Shown here in pieces: positions 11,765 through 24,206 of a DNA stretch of 64,000 bases; within the stretch, counting starts at the first letter, position 1; every line of letters starts with the position of its first letter. Under the pieces are notes generated by a model. That model was not told the DNA's origin. It was given only the letters and a program-made list of their open reading frames with translations, and ran no database searches. The stretch is from Pollenia angustigena (lineage: Eukaryota; Arthropoda; Insecta; Diptera; Polleniidae): NCBI GenBank assembly GCA_930367215.1, contig OV884060.1, forward strand, positions 103,440,151-103,504,150, written 5' to 3'. A program made the position numbers and the translations under genes.

Positions 11765-12065
11765 ATGGCAGAGGTAAGCAGTTAGAATTGTGTTGATTTT
11801 TAACGTTTATAATAAATTTTAATAAACAAAACATTTTACTTCATGCTAGAAACGTCCAAATATACAGTGCGACCGTGGCGTAAGTGAAGTGGATATGGCA
11901 GAACCGATAGAACCAGCAGAACTTTGTGGGACAAACTTTGCAAATGAAGAGTCGAGTATTTGGAATTGTGTTCCTGGCGAGCATTTCACATCCAAATTTT
12001 TTTTCTCCGTTGTCAAACTGTGGGAGGGCACTGTATTGGGCATTTCATTCTTTTTTCCATTGTAA
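11765..12065 (+). CDS. Candidate two-exon small gene, 74 aa, unknown product
   Basis: ATG GCA GAG at 11765-11773 is followed at once by a strong 5' splice site (GTAAGC). A 76-nt AT-rich intron (11774-11849) ends in a tract closing with CTAG. Exon 2 (11850-12065) stays in frame for 71 codons to a TAA. The joined product starts MAEKRPNIQCDRG, is acidic in the middle (SEVDMAEPIEPAEL) and ends with hydrophobic, phenylalanine-rich residues. A second donor-like GTAAGT lies at 11880. AATAAA-type signals follow within about 110 bases. Intron size and sites fit a fly gene. I do not recognise the protein, and it could be a chance frame. Confidence 0.35.
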
Positions 12066-13273
12066 GCCGGCACTATGTTGGGCAATGTAAGCAAAAGAAG
12101 TTTTATAGAAAACCCGACAAATAAAACTAAAAACTAAGAAGAAATTGAATTTACCAAATTAATAACAGTGTAATAAACAAGTTTTTTAATTAACAACACT
12201 TTTTAAGCTTCACTTTAATTAATAATTTTTTTATTTACTTCGAGAATTCAAATTTGCGTACACATATGTATGCTAAAATTCTTTTGCTTTGTTATTTCAA
12301 TTGTTTATACACCGATCAGCTGTTTTCTTGCAAAATTTCACTGCATACTGTCTGCGTACTTTTTGAAATTTTTCAGCCGATAGATTAACATTCGTCTTAC
12401 TCTTCCAAAAAAATTTACTGAGTATTTGCTACTGGAAAAGTACCCAGACAGACCTATTCACGGGTGGTTGCGGAATTGCAAAAATACTCCTTTGAATTTA
12501 AAGAAGTGTTTTAGAAAAACTATAATGCTGTTATAACAGGTTCGGCTGTGTTTTAGTTGTCGAACTAAAAAAAGTACACTACCAAGTGAAGTTTCATGTA
12601 AATATTGAATGTGTTATATTGGAATACCATTTTGTAGAAACTATCAATAAACCATCAATATCTTCCAATTTCGGAAGGTAGATCTCCTCTTGCATATCGC
12701 GTATCAAGCACCAGTAAAAATTTTGATCAAAAGATGCATTTAGCTCAAAATCCGCACAAAACATGACAAGTTTTGGATTTATTTATTTTTCGACAATCCA
12801 AATGCAATTCTTTCAACCACAAATGTAGTAATTTTTGCTTCGGATAATTTTGGTTGGAGAATTTGTGCTCATTTTTAGGACCCCCTTTGAAATCTATGAT
12901 GTTTTCAAATACACGTCAACATTGAAATTGAATGTGTTGTTGCCCAGGTTTTCAATCTAACTGCAGTACAACATGAGTGTATTAAATTTTTATTCATTTA
13001 CACACATTGATACAATTGCGTGTGTGATGATGCCCCGTACGTATTTGAACTAACTAACTTGTTTAACATTCATATACGCGTTTTTGTCAGTTTATATTTT
13101 TATTCTTTTTACATCGTTTTTTTCTTTTTTTTTTTTTTTTGTTCTATTGTTGCATCCGTTGCAACTGGGTTGAAGCTAACACAAATTCGTCCTAGAAATC
13201 TTATGCAAACACATGAACAGCAATTTATAAAAACTCGTATGTCCATTAACGTTGACCCCATTGTAGTGCATAC
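12066..13273. other. Non-coding stretch with poly-T tract, target region of the 7-kb element
   Basis: Contains an AT-rich 3' flank of the candidate gene, a poly-T run near 13110-13140 and a short open frame at 13020-13298 that I cannot assign. The sequence before 13274 and after 20229 was contiguous before the large element inserted. Confidence 0.35.
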
Positions 13274-14039
13274 CAGAGTATCCAATTATTTTACTTAAGG
13301 TTTTGTTCGGGTAAGAATTAATCGATTTTTAAATTTTAATATTGCTCGATTATTAGAATAAGAGCTTTAGTTTAATCGAATAGCTCGAATAATTTAAATA
13401 ACTTTTGAAATGGGAAAAACATACATGTAAAATTGATTTGATACTTTTATTACAATAACTAACATTTAACCCGCTACTTCGTTAGCGTCTCCTTTTTCTT
13501 CGCGGACATATTTTTATGCCAAACTTTATTTATCAAGGCTTAAACTTGTTTGAATTCTAGCATTTAACTCACTACTTTGTAAACGGGCCTTTCCTTTCAT
13601 GAACATATTTATATTTATATTTATTAAATTCCAAAATTTTTTATCTCATAGGTCGATATTCACACAGGACTTTGTACCTATAATTTTGTGTTTCTAAGTT
13701 CAATATTATAGAAAATTCAAAAAGTACCACTCGTAGGACACAAAAGCAAATGAGAGAAAGTTAATTTCCATTATTATCCTTTTTGATACTTTTTTCTTTC
13801 CATTTATGTATCAAAAATTTCAGTGTTGTTTTGGGAGCCCATAATTTATTACATTTATGTTATAGAATGAAGAAAATGTTTTGTTTAAAAGATAGATGGC
13901 ATGACAAAAAGGTTCCAAAATATTTACAGGTCCTACGCGTTTACTCCCCAAAAGGACCAAATTTCAAAAAAGTACCAGGCATCTGTCACCATATTTTTTT
14001 GATGAACAACAATAAGTGTTAAATTTCTTGGATCTGTTT

Positions 14040-14160
14040 AATTTTGGATTTTTGAGGTAAGCGGGATCGATTTAGCCAGAGGACAACCTCTGGTCCAAAA
14101 ATCAGCTTTTTAGCTTCAGGAGTTTAGGGTGTGCGATAATGAATCAGTCAGTTACTTTAC
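14040..14160 (+). repeat. Direct repeat flanking the internal satellite (left copy)
   Basis: The block ggatcgatttagccagaggacaacc...ctctggtccaaaaatcag...gcttcaggagtttagggtgtgc...atgaatcagtcagt recurs in the same orientation at about 16740-16850. The two copies bracket the gtaccag-rich region, suggesting that a 2.7-kb unit with repeated ends was built inside the hAT element. Confidence 0.65.
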
Positions 14161-15354
14161 AAATTTATATTATGTATAGAGATGGAGAAAAATGTTGTGA
14201 AAAAAGTAACCAAATTAGGAACGATTTTTACACCTTAAACGTTTGAATTTCAAAAAAAATCTGTTTTGTATTTTTTAGATAAGCTTAAAATGTGATACAA
14301 TATTTATTTATCCTTTTACACCCCAAAAAGGCCGTGCTTCAAAAAAGTACCAGACACCTGTTCGTTTATTTTTTAAAGAACAATAATTAGTATTCAAATT
14401 TTTGTATCTCTTTTTGCTTAGGAGATATAAGGTTAGCGTATTGTTCTAATGAACAACAATAAGTGTTAATGTTTTTTATTTCTTTTAGTTAAGGAGGTAT
14501 GAGGTTCGCAGGATCGATATACATAGGTAAAATTTTCACCCCTTAAACGTTCGAATTTCGAAAAGGTACCAAATACGCATTTTTATTTTTTAAATAACTT
14601 ACAAATGAGCGATTCTATTCTGACGGGTGCAACATTTAGAAGATTTAAACGTCTTTTACTAATAGAAAGAAACACATTTGCAATTAAATTATTTCTAGAA
14701 GGGGTAACATTTTTTTATACACTATTGTTATCTATTTACAAGAATTTATATGAAACGATCAATTAGCCACGAGAGAGCTTTAAAGTACATGACGAGTGCA
14801 ACCAAATCGGCCCACTTTCATAAGATCATACCACAAAAACACAAAACTCTGTTAATTTTTAAACTTTTATTGTATTATTTTTTTTTAATTGTGAAAGATA
14901 AGATATCAGAGGATGATTATCAAATCAAACATCGTAGAGAAATATAATCCAATAATAAGAAATTTGCTCTTTAAGCCATGACGGGTGCAACATGCAATGA
15001 ATTTTCTGTTCGCGCCAAATCTATGAATCTTCATGCTTCGAAGTGCACAACAAATTTATATTTAAGCTAACGTTTTAAAAAAATTAATATATAGATATTT
15101 TACTTTAAATTGGCATCAAAAAAGTATCAAATAGTGTGATTTGAAAATTGATGTTAAAAGTTGTCTAGAATAGAATCGCCCAAATGTTATATAATTTTTA
15201 TTTTTATACTTATTGGTTTAAAAGCTAGATGGTGAAAAAAATTTAAAAAAATACAGGTTTTATCCGTTTACTACCTAAAACGACCGTATTTCGCAAAAGT
15301 ACCAGACACCATTTTGCTTTTTTATTTAATGCACAAAAATAAATATTACATCAA

Positions 15355-16340
15355 AAAAAGTACCAGTTTATTTAAAAAAAATTCCAGTTAGAGAACGAAA
15401 AAGTAGCAACAAATCCCTCTTACAGATTCTCATTCACTTAGGAACTTGCATGTTTAATTTAATGTTTCTAGGTCCTATACTAACGCAAATTCAAAAAAGT
15501 ACCAGTTAAGGAACAAAGAAGTACCATAAACTTCCCTCTTATAGATTCTTAGTCGCTTAGGGCATTGCATCTTGAATTTTATGTTTCGAAGTCCAATAAT
15601 AACGGATATTCAAAAAGTACCAGTTTAATAACTAAAAAGTACCAATAAGCGCTTTTAGAGATGCTCATTCACTCAGCACCATGCAGGTTTAATTTAATGT
15701 TCATTAGACCAACATTAGCGCAAATTTAAAAAAAGCACCAGTTAAAAAACGAAAAAGTACCAAAAAGATCTCTCTAACAGATTGTCATTCACTCAAGAAT
15801 TTCCATGTTTAATTTTATGCTTCTAGGTCCAATACTAACGGAAATTCAAAAAGTACCAGCTAACGAATAAAAAAATGCCAATAAGATCCCTCTAAAAGAT
15901 TCTCATTTACACAGGATCGTGCATGTTTAATTTTATGTTTCTAGGTCCAATACTGACGGAAATTCAAAAAGTATCAGTAAATGAACAAAAAAGTACCATA
16001 AACTTTCCTTTTATAGATTTTTTTCCACTCAGGACCTGCCATGTTTAATTTTATCTTTATAGGTCTAATACCAACGGAAATTCTAAAAGTACCAGTCAAA
16101 GAATAAAAAAGTACCAAAAAGTTCACTCTTATAGATTCTCATCCACCCAGGACATTGCATATTGGATTTTATGTTTCTAGGCCCAATACTAGCGGAAATT
16201 CAAAAAGTACCAGTTAAAGAACAAAAAAGTACCAAAAAGTTCCGTCATAGATTTTTATCCACTCAGCACTTTGCATGTTGAATCTTATGTTTTTAGGTCA
16301 ATTATAAATGATAATTTAAAAAAATACCAGTTGTAGAACC
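15355..16340 (+). repeat. Tandem satellite, ~119-bp period, about eight units
   Basis: Each unit carries ttcaaaaagtaccag, then aaaaagtaccaaaaag, then tctcattcactcaggac, then a block like tttaatttatgtttctagg. Matching points fall near 15491, 15611, 15727, 15846, 15963, 16083, 16201 and 16313, a step of 112-120 bases. The units are clearly diverged. Looser gtacca-motif copies continue on both sides (about 13900-14600 and 16380-16700). No coding frame. Confidence 0.8.
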
Positions 16341-16739
16341 AAAAAGTTAAGTAAAATATCAAATTTTCAGTATTTCCCCTTTTTGGTACTATTTTCCCCA
16401 TAATTTAGTACGAATATTTCAATGAATGGAGAAAAATGTTTTTTAAAAAAGTACCAAAAATAGTTACGGTTTTCACCCCTTAAATGTTCGAATTTCGAAA
16501 AAGTACCAAAATTATATTCGTATTTTTTTGATAAGTTTCGAATCTGGAATTAACTTTGTTTCTATGTTTATTGGTTTAGAAGATAGATGGGGTGCCAAAA
16601 AAATACTAAAATTCAGATTTAACCCGTTTACTCCCTAATAGGGCCGAATTTTAGAAAAGTACCAACCACCTGTCCGCTTATTTCTCTAATGAATCCTTTT
16701 TACTCCCTAAACATTCGAATTTCTAAAAATCCCGTCTTA

Positions 16740-16850
16740 GTGGGTCGATTTGGAGTGTGAAAAATCTCTGGTCCAAATTTTAGGTGTTAAGCTTCAGGCG
16801 TTTAGGCTGTGCAATGATGAATCAGTCAGTCAGTAACGTTTCAATTTTAT
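16740..16850 (+). repeat. Direct repeat flanking the internal satellite (right copy)
   Basis: Matches the block at 14040-14160 (ctctggtccaaatttta ... gcttcaggcgtttaggctgtgc ... atgaatcagtcagtcag) in the same orientation. Confidence 0.6.
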
Positions 16851-17264
16851 ATATGGGCATTTCCATCATGTCGAACGTGACCATCGTACACATTTAAAGT
16901 TAAAAAAAAAAAATAATAAAACGTATATTTATTTTGGCAATAGATTCAATTTATAGCTTTTAATTAGCCCTATAATTGGTGATATTGTTCATTTTGATAA
17001 ATTGTTTCGTTTTCAAGATAATTGCAAAAAAACAAGGCATTTGCACGTGACGAAAACAGAAGTGGTTTTTGTGGCCATTTTTTCGAATGCCGATTTCAGC
17101 GAAACCTGAGGCAATATTTGAATGCAAAAAATTGTAGAATGCTATGCACTCATATCTCTTAAATATGGCTGTCATTTTGAATAAAAATTGTGTATACTTT
17201 TTTTTTTATTTAGCTTTAATCGCTGTCGCACATGACATTTATTTCCATCATGATATATATGTTG

Positions 17265-17930
17265 AGTATACCGGGTCGACCTCCAAACAAAAAAAGTTGT
17301 GTCAGTCACCCCCTAGAATGAAAGATATGGCAATGAAGTTTCTAAAACAGGAAACATTTGTTTGTGCCACGCCCCAAAATACAGCCCTTTTGGTTTTTTA
17401 TATTTAGCGCTGCCATTTAAAGTCCGATCTCATCATATTGCATATCGTTTTCCATGACTTGATAGTGGCTTCATTTTTGTCTTTAGTGACTTTTTAATCC
17501 GACCTCAAATTCTGGGCGCCACTTATGCCCTCTCGGATCCTTCCCCAAATTGTCCAATTTTTTTACGTGCCAAGAAAGTCCTTCTAAAACTACGTATGTA
17601 TAGATTTTAATATGCCCACTTTTATTACACGCCTACAAATTAAGCCCCTTTTTTCTTTTTCACACACATACTACATTAAATCAGGTCGAAGCCAATACAA
17701 GCAATAATATTTTCATCAGTCACGCCCTAAAATAAAAGGTATATTTATTAAGTTTGAAAGACTTTAAAAAAATTGTTTCTGCCACGCCCTAAGTTACAGC
17801 TCTTTTTGTTTTATATACATATATAGCATCGTCATTTAAAGTCTAATCTCATCGCATCGTATATCATTGTTAATGGCTAGAATATGGCTTTATTTTTGAA
17901 TTTAGTGCTTTTTTTTAGCTCATCTAGATT
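17265..17930 (+). repeat. 415-bp tandem repeat, two copies, GCCACGCCC motif
   Basis: Two head-to-tail copies share cagtcacgccct/cagtcaccccct, then gccacgcccc, then a ctcttttgttttttatat-like tract, then catttaaagtc. The gccacgccc motif occurs at 17366 and 17781. A third partial copy is at 30766-30960, outside the hAT element, so this is a dispersed repeat family. Function unknown. Confidence 0.65.
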
Positions 17931-20429
17931 AAAATCATTGAAATTTATATATTAACATAAATTCCTTTATAAAAAAAAAAAATTTCAAATTATTAATTTT
18001 CACACTTACGATGTCGCACGTGAACAACTTTATATAAGTACCAAGATCACAAATCTTGCTATTTTACAGAAATTTTTGTTTTATTTTAATATTATAAAAA
18101 ATCTCTGTTTGGCCTGGTAATTTGATGAGCTTTCTACTTTTACTTTCGACGCATTGTAGAAAATTATGTTTTTCAATGTCGCACATGACATCGAAATAAG
18201 AGATAAAACAAAGAAAAAAAGTACAGTTATTTGCAATCGCATAGTTTCTTGTGCATTCTATTTTGACTCTTTGTACCTTCCGAAAGGTTTAAGAGAGAAA
18301 AAGTCAATGCATAATGTCTCTCTTAAAGAACTGTTATCATAGCAAAACGTACAATAGAAATATCCAAATAAGAAAAGTTGCACTTGTTCCACTTTGCATT
18401 CATAAATCTTAAAATGGGTTATAAATAAATATAAAATTTTTTTACTTTTATTAAATTTGATTGTTTTCCTGTTAAAATATGATAAAACAAAGTCTTTTCA
18501 AGAACTTATAATTTTTTTGTTGCGGTGGACCTTTCGGTGGAAATGCCCATATATAATAATCAAAAAAACCAATAAAACAAAAATTTTGTTAAACAATAAA
18601 CATAAAATAACCTTCTATATGTACCTCGTACAAAGAAACAAATTTCGCCAATTGTTTTTCAATTAAACCGTTAACCAAAAAAAATATCAGTTTAAATTAA
18701 AATTTAATCAACTGAATTAAACATTTACTTATATCAAAAACATTACATACTTGAGAGAAATTTTAATAATATAAATTTGTTAAAAAAAAATACTTGCTAT
18801 TTTTTGTATTGGATTTTTTTAGGATTGACTGAATGAAACAACAAATGCGACAAAAAAACCAGAAATACTACTTGATAAACAAACCCTTTTTTCTGATTGA
18901 CATTTCTTATGTTTATTTTTTTCTTTGACTAAAACAAAAAAAAAAAAAATGGTAAAAGCTTGGGCAGATGAAACTATTTTGTTTTTGATAATTGAAATGA
19001 AGCAGGTGCCCTTCATGTGGAATTTCAAATCATAAGTTTTCAATTAAAGAATATACCCCGATGTAATTCGTAATATTTTACATTATCGGCATTAAATTTT
19101 ATTGTATAAAAAAAAATTTGTTTGTAATTCCAAAATAAAATGTAAACAAAACAAACAATATTGCCCAGGTTTTTTCCCCACAAAAACCCGTCAAAAAAGC
19201 TAAAAATCGCAAAAAAATAGTTAAAAACCGCTACGTTCAATCAAAAACTAAAAAAACAATTAATCTGCAAATGTCAATTTTAAGTTAAAAATTTTTATAT
19301 TTTTTTTACAGTCTTAGATTATTTATCGATAACACATGTATATTTGTTTGACATTTCAAGATTTTTTATGATATAATCATACTCTTTACACTTAGTCAGT
19401 ATTCCTATGCAAAAATATTTGCACTGTTCTCCAATATAGAACAAATACAAAAAATAGCAAGTATCATAACAGCTTAACTGGTATAAATTTAATTGATATT
19501 AAAAATGTTTTTATTGAAATCAATTTTCAATTTTTTCTTTGTATACAGTTTTAATTTTTTAATGTCAGTCACAATTTATTTTACTATGTACATAATAAAT
19601 ATTTTTTAAATAACTTACCGCTTTTATTTCAGCATTTTATAATAGTTTGTTTCTTGAACTTTCGACAAAAACACATTAAAGTTATTACGAAAGTGCAGAG
19701 GAAGATTATTGATGTTTAAAAACACTCTCGAAAACGGGTTCCTTTTGTATGTAGTGTCAGTTACGTTAATATTTTACTAATTAAATGATATTTCAAAATA
19801 TCATTGGTTGCCATTTTTTTTTTCTATCGGATAATTATTGAAACTGCTACATTGCCATGTTTAAATTGAAACTAAAAAGTATGACTAATCGTAATATAAG
19901 ACAAAACAAAACGCAAAGTTTTTTCCACATAAAAACATAAATATGGCAACACTGCTTGGAATGGAATCCTTAAGGACATCGCAGACCCGGTCGCCCTCGT
20001 AAAACATAACAACGATGCATAGTAAAAGATTGCCAAATAACAAAAAAATCATGGAGTCAAATATAATTTCTCTACCATAAGCGTATAAATGTAGAAGATT
20101 CGTTGGTGCCTTGTGTTCTACTTTCTTCTTATTAATTCACAAACTATTATAAATAAAAAAAATTCGATCAAATAATGGCGAAATTTTTTTTCGATTAATC
20201 GAACAACGAATTATTAAGTGGATACTCTAGTGCATACCCAACAAACAAAAGTTGAGTTAAGCGCTTAATTTTAAAACTAAATATTTAGGAATAAAAAATC
20301 AATTCATCTTAATATTTTTTTAAAATTGACTACAGGTCAATAACACTCATAAAATATTTTTGTACCCACAACACCATAGGTGAAGAGTTTGTGTCAATAT
20401 GTATTTAAAATCTTAAAAATATTGATCCT

Positions 20430-20800
20430 AGACCCATTTTTTAATATACCGCCCGATTAAATATCTATTTTTTCAACTGATCTAACAATGTTCGTCCGGC
20501 TAGCTTTCCATTTAAACTTTTTGCTCAAAGTACAGGGTACAGTTTTGGATATAATTTGTTGAAATTTTGAACATTGGTTCTAATTGTCACAAGGACTAAG
20601 CCTTTTGAAAATGGTGAGAACCAGTTTATAATTTCACATAGCCCCCATACAAACTATATTTTTTTGCTACCTAAATCATCTAATGAAATTTTACTAGAAT
20701 CGGTCAGTATTTAAACATACAAAAATCACTCCTAAAAATAACTTTTAATGCCAAGACTTCCTTATTAGAACTTAAAGGGATTTAAGTTAAAATATTTTTT
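20430..20800 (+). mobile_element. Helitron/DINE-like repeat fragment
   Basis: Starts with gatctaacaatgttcgtccgg and continues through cctttt...ccagtttataatttcacatag...catacaaac and the cactcctaaaaataactttt block. This order matches the elements at 10030 and 42545. Both ends are eroded; non-coding. Confidence 0.45.
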
Positions 20801-21141
20801 TAATTTTAAAAGATTTTATTATTCGTGCTTAATTCCCAGTTTTTATTCTTGATAAAAACACTTGCAATTTATTGTTGATCGGATAAGCTATTCACATGCG
20901 CATTTCACCGGTTGCTTAGGCCAGATCATCAGGAAACTTCATCCATAAAGATTTTAGAAAAACTAAAGATATTAAACCAAATAAAACTGTTAAACGTATA
21001 AGACTTATAAGCAACAGTTCTGCTTGTAACAATATCAAAGTTTAAACAAAAGCATCAACAATAAACAGTGAGTTTATCTCATCTTACATTCCCCACTACA
21101 AATGATTGGAATTCTCCCAACATTAATTGTAGTTGTAAGTA

Positions 21142-22379
21142 CACACAGAAAACAAATTGGTTGGGAAAATAAAATATTGATCAAGTAACATGATTTATTA
21201 TTGCAACTATTAAAAATGTATAGTTCTAACTGATTTTTAATTCTCTTGATTATAAAAATGATGTTCCAACTGAAATATGATTCCTTCAATTCTTTTATTA
21301 GTTATGATAACTAATTTAATTAGGTTCTAAAACTTAGTACAAATGGTTAGAATCACAACCGAATTTAATATTGGGCAATACTGAATATTGGTCATTGCAA
21401 TCAATAATTTGCTTTCGTCAATAAATTTTGTAATATAAATGATTATTCATTTATTGCAGCTAATTATTGATTGTTGGAATAGATTCAATTCGAGTACAAC
21501 AAATGAAAATATAATTATCCGGAATTCACAACCAAAAAATAGTTAAAAGCCCCAATTGCTTACTAAATCTTCTGTCAAAACATTTGATAGATTAAATTAA
21601 TTTTTAATATTATATTTAAAAAATATATTTGCGTTCAAAAATGGAAAATGTGAAAAACTTAATAAATAGGGGTAAGTAATTAACGTATTCTTATAGGTAT
21701 GAACATATACACGTACATACATATGTATGTATGAATGTATGTATTATTTTTTATACCCTGCAAATTATATTGAACTTCTTGATCCATTTTGATCCTGGAC
21801 TGGTCCAATGTAGTGCAAGTATGGACCATGTCATTATTAAAAAGAGTTTGCAGTGAAACGACATGTCTTCGTTTTTTAACGACATGTTTTCGTTTTGAAA
21901 CGATTTCAAAGCTAATCCTCTGGAGTATACCATGGAGTAGTTTTAAGACTTCCCCTTTGTAATGCCAGCTGGTTTATATGGTCCTGCCCTAGGACATCGT
22001 ACTGTAAAATAAGCCATTTTTTCCATTCATTGGGATTACCTTTGGACAAGTCCTTGCCCCTTATGTGCTACATTTGACCGGTTAAAAAAAAAAAAGAATA
22101 CCGACAATCAAATCTCTTGTTATGAGCACTGTTAATTCAGTTGCAGCTTTCATTTATTCGGGTATAAGCACAATTTTGTTTCTAATAAACATACTAGCAA
22201 CTAACAATATATGTTGTTATGACTGATAGTGTACTAAAATTCAAATGTTGCTATCAAAACTATTATGCTAAGCAACGAAATTTTCAGTAATTGGAACCGA
22301 ATTGTGTGGTAGTACATTCAACCGACGATATTCGATTGGCGCCAAATTCGGTTGTGATCACGAATCTGTTTTCTCTGTG
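21142..22379. mobile_element. TA-target MITE, CACACAGAAAACAAATTGG ends
   Basis: The left end CACACAGAAAACAAATTGG is inverted at the right (complement CACAGAGAAAACAGATTCG), flanked by TA at 21140-21141 and 22380-22381. The motif tcacaaccgaattt occurs in inverted positions inside both ends. The terminal consensus resembles the CACGCARAGAAAA elements at 5383, 29034 and 52725, so they may form one superfamily. Only short frames are present. Confidence 0.6.
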
Positions 22380-22699
22380 TAGGTTAAGTAAAACAAATAA
22401 AATTAAATCTTTTAAAATTAAAATTTTGTATTCCCAAAAATTATTTTGATAATATTTTTTTATTTTATAATGAAATGATATGTTTAAAATGTCGTGTACT
22501 GCTGTTTCTTTCTGCCAATGCCGAAATTTAAAGTATATTTAGCGTAAACTTCGAAAAAGTTATCTTAATTTTGCTTTTTAAAAACTTGTTATTACATTTT
22601 TAATGTTTTTTGTTCAACTACTTAACTAAATAAATTAACAGTAAAATAAATAATTTTTTTTAAATTTAAATAGGTTTTTTAAATATACCCATATTTTAG

Positions 22700-23126
22700 C
22701 GCTAATTTTGCCTTTATAAACACTCCAACACTTGTGGTGAATAGGGTAAACCAAGTTTACTTGAGATTCAAGTCGATTTAGCCATGTCTGTCTGTCGGCC
22801 TGCTGAAATCACGGTAACGTGGGAACGATTCAAGAGTAGTGGGTTGTCTAAGTAGAAAAATGTGTCTAAGCATTTTGGGATAGAAATCTAGCAGTAACGA
22901 TTCAGTAGGAAAAAAATTATGAACTCAAATATGGAACAACTTTCCAAAAATCCATTTTTTTTGTTACAAAATCTAGCTTTAATTAGTGCCGAAATGATTT
23001 GATTTTTATTTTACTTTGTACAAACCCGTTTTATATGACTAGAAATTATATTATTAAATTTTGTGCAGATCGGTCCATAATTTATTTATGTCCCCATATA
23101 AAGCCAACTTTCTGAAAACATTTTAG
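22700..23126 (+). mobile_element. Helitron/DINE-like repeat, 5' portion
   Basis: The block ttgtggtgaatagggtaaac...cgatttagccatgtctgtctgtcgg is the reverse complement of the conserved end seen at 41.9-42.09 kb. It continues into a monomer with gcagatcggtccataattta...ccccatataaagcc. The element is cut off by the TIR element starting at 23129. Confidence 0.5.
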
Positions 23127-23682
23127 TACACAGAAAGAAAAAACTCGTTCTAAAATAAAGTTTTTTTTTTTGCCATTCAATAGTATTTGGGTAGCTCTAT
23201 GTTTAATGCAAAAGATGGATTTCATAGAGTTTAAGTTTTCATAATGATAGTTATAAACATGTGGTCACGAACATACGCAAAATAGAAGTCAACTTTGGCT
23301 GACAGTAGTGAAATACAAAAATCTGCAAATTAGAAAGGAATATTCAAAAGTGATTAATTTATTTTAAAAGTGTATTAATGTATTTACACAATAAAATATC
23401 TATGTATATTGGTATTTGTTTAATTGGCTTAAGTACCGACCACGAACGTACGATTATCCCATATGTTTTTTTATTATTATCACCATGCATTTCTCATAAA
23501 TATTTTCAAATTGCCTAAACAAAAAACTTAGTACTCAATTAACAAATGATTGTAGTGGAGAGATTATGAAGAAAGAGTGCAAGCATAACATATTTTTTGC
23601 ATGTAAAATAATTATATAAAAATGTAATAGCTTAAAAAGAAAATATTAAATGTTTCAGTTTCCCTCCCAATTTCCTCAAGTA

Positions 23683-23949
23683 AGTGCTGGTTCACACAGG
23701 TCAAGTTTACTTGAACAGTTTTATTTAAATTTTCTTTTGAACTTGCGTTCACGTTCATGCACAAAATAAATTTTTGTTTCCTTTTCCTTCAACTTTGTAG
23801 ATTTTTATTATATTACGGATGAAAAAAGAAAAGAGAAATACAAAACTGACTGGTACGGTCAAGTATGTACCCGTTTCCATTCTCTTTACCCCTCTCTCCT
23901 AAAAGCTCGAGACTTGAAGAGTCAAACTTGACCTGTGTGAACCAGCACT
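23683..23949. mobile_element. Foldback MITE, AGTGCTGGTTCACACAGGTC ends
   Basis: AGTGCTGGTTCACACAGGTC and about six further bases at the left are perfectly inverted at the right end (ending gacctgtgtgaaccagcact). Near-identity of the arms suggests recent insertion or active pairing. No coding capacity; the flanks do not give a clear duplication. Confidence 0.75.
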
Positions 23950-24078
23950 AACACAGCTCAGATATGCCATGAAACCATTCTATTATAAAAACATTTACTT
24001 TTTTTATTATAATAAACAATAAAAGATGATGATTACACAGTGCAACACGAAAAAAATAACCACATACGGACACCACTA

Positions 24079-24206
24079 AGGGCCATTATTACAACTTGAA
24101 GTTAGCTAAAGTTAAAATTAAATTGACAGATAATAATGTGTTATCTGTCAAAAAGCGTCTGTTAACTGTCGGATAACAGCTAACGCCAAGTTATAATAAT
24201 GGCCCT
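24079..24206. mobile_element. Foldback MITE, AGGGCCATTATTA ends
   Basis: The left arm AGGGCCATTATTACAACTTG is mirrored by caagttataataatggccct on the right. The interior includes inverted tgacagataa/ttatctgtca. The 128-bp unit folds almost completely into a hairpin. Non-coding. Confidence 0.75.

Larger units (their letters stand above)
13274..20229. mobile_element. 7-kb hAT-type TIR element without transposase frame
   Basis: The left end CAGAGTATCCA pairs with the right end TGGATACTCTA. An exact 8-bp duplication, gtgcatac, lies outside both (13266-13273 and 20230-20237). Subterminal zones on both sides share attaatcga and cgaat/attcg repeats, as hAT ends often do. The interior holds long imperfect tandem arrays with gtaccag/gtaccaaa motifs, 415-bp repeats and AT-rich filler. 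No transposase-like frame is visible, so it is either a giant non-autonomous element or an old element swollen by later insertions. Confidence 0.7.

Noticed and set aside
11581..12360. Direct repeat tgtctgcgtact at 11581 and 12349 as possible LTRs around the candidate gene
   Set aside because: Similarity does not extend beyond about 12 bases, and no primer-binding or polypurine site is seen.
12655..12905. Minus-strand peptide faintly like a THAP zinc finger (LWLKELHLDCRKINKSK, then a C..F pattern in another frame)
   Set aside because: It needs a frameshift and lacks the full C2CH spacing and the AVPxF-type end, so the similarity is too weak.
18819..19240. Two adjacent minus-strand frames with hydrophobic stretches
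   Set aside because: Phenylalanine-rich runs come from poly-A/poly-T tracts; no signal of a real membrane protein.
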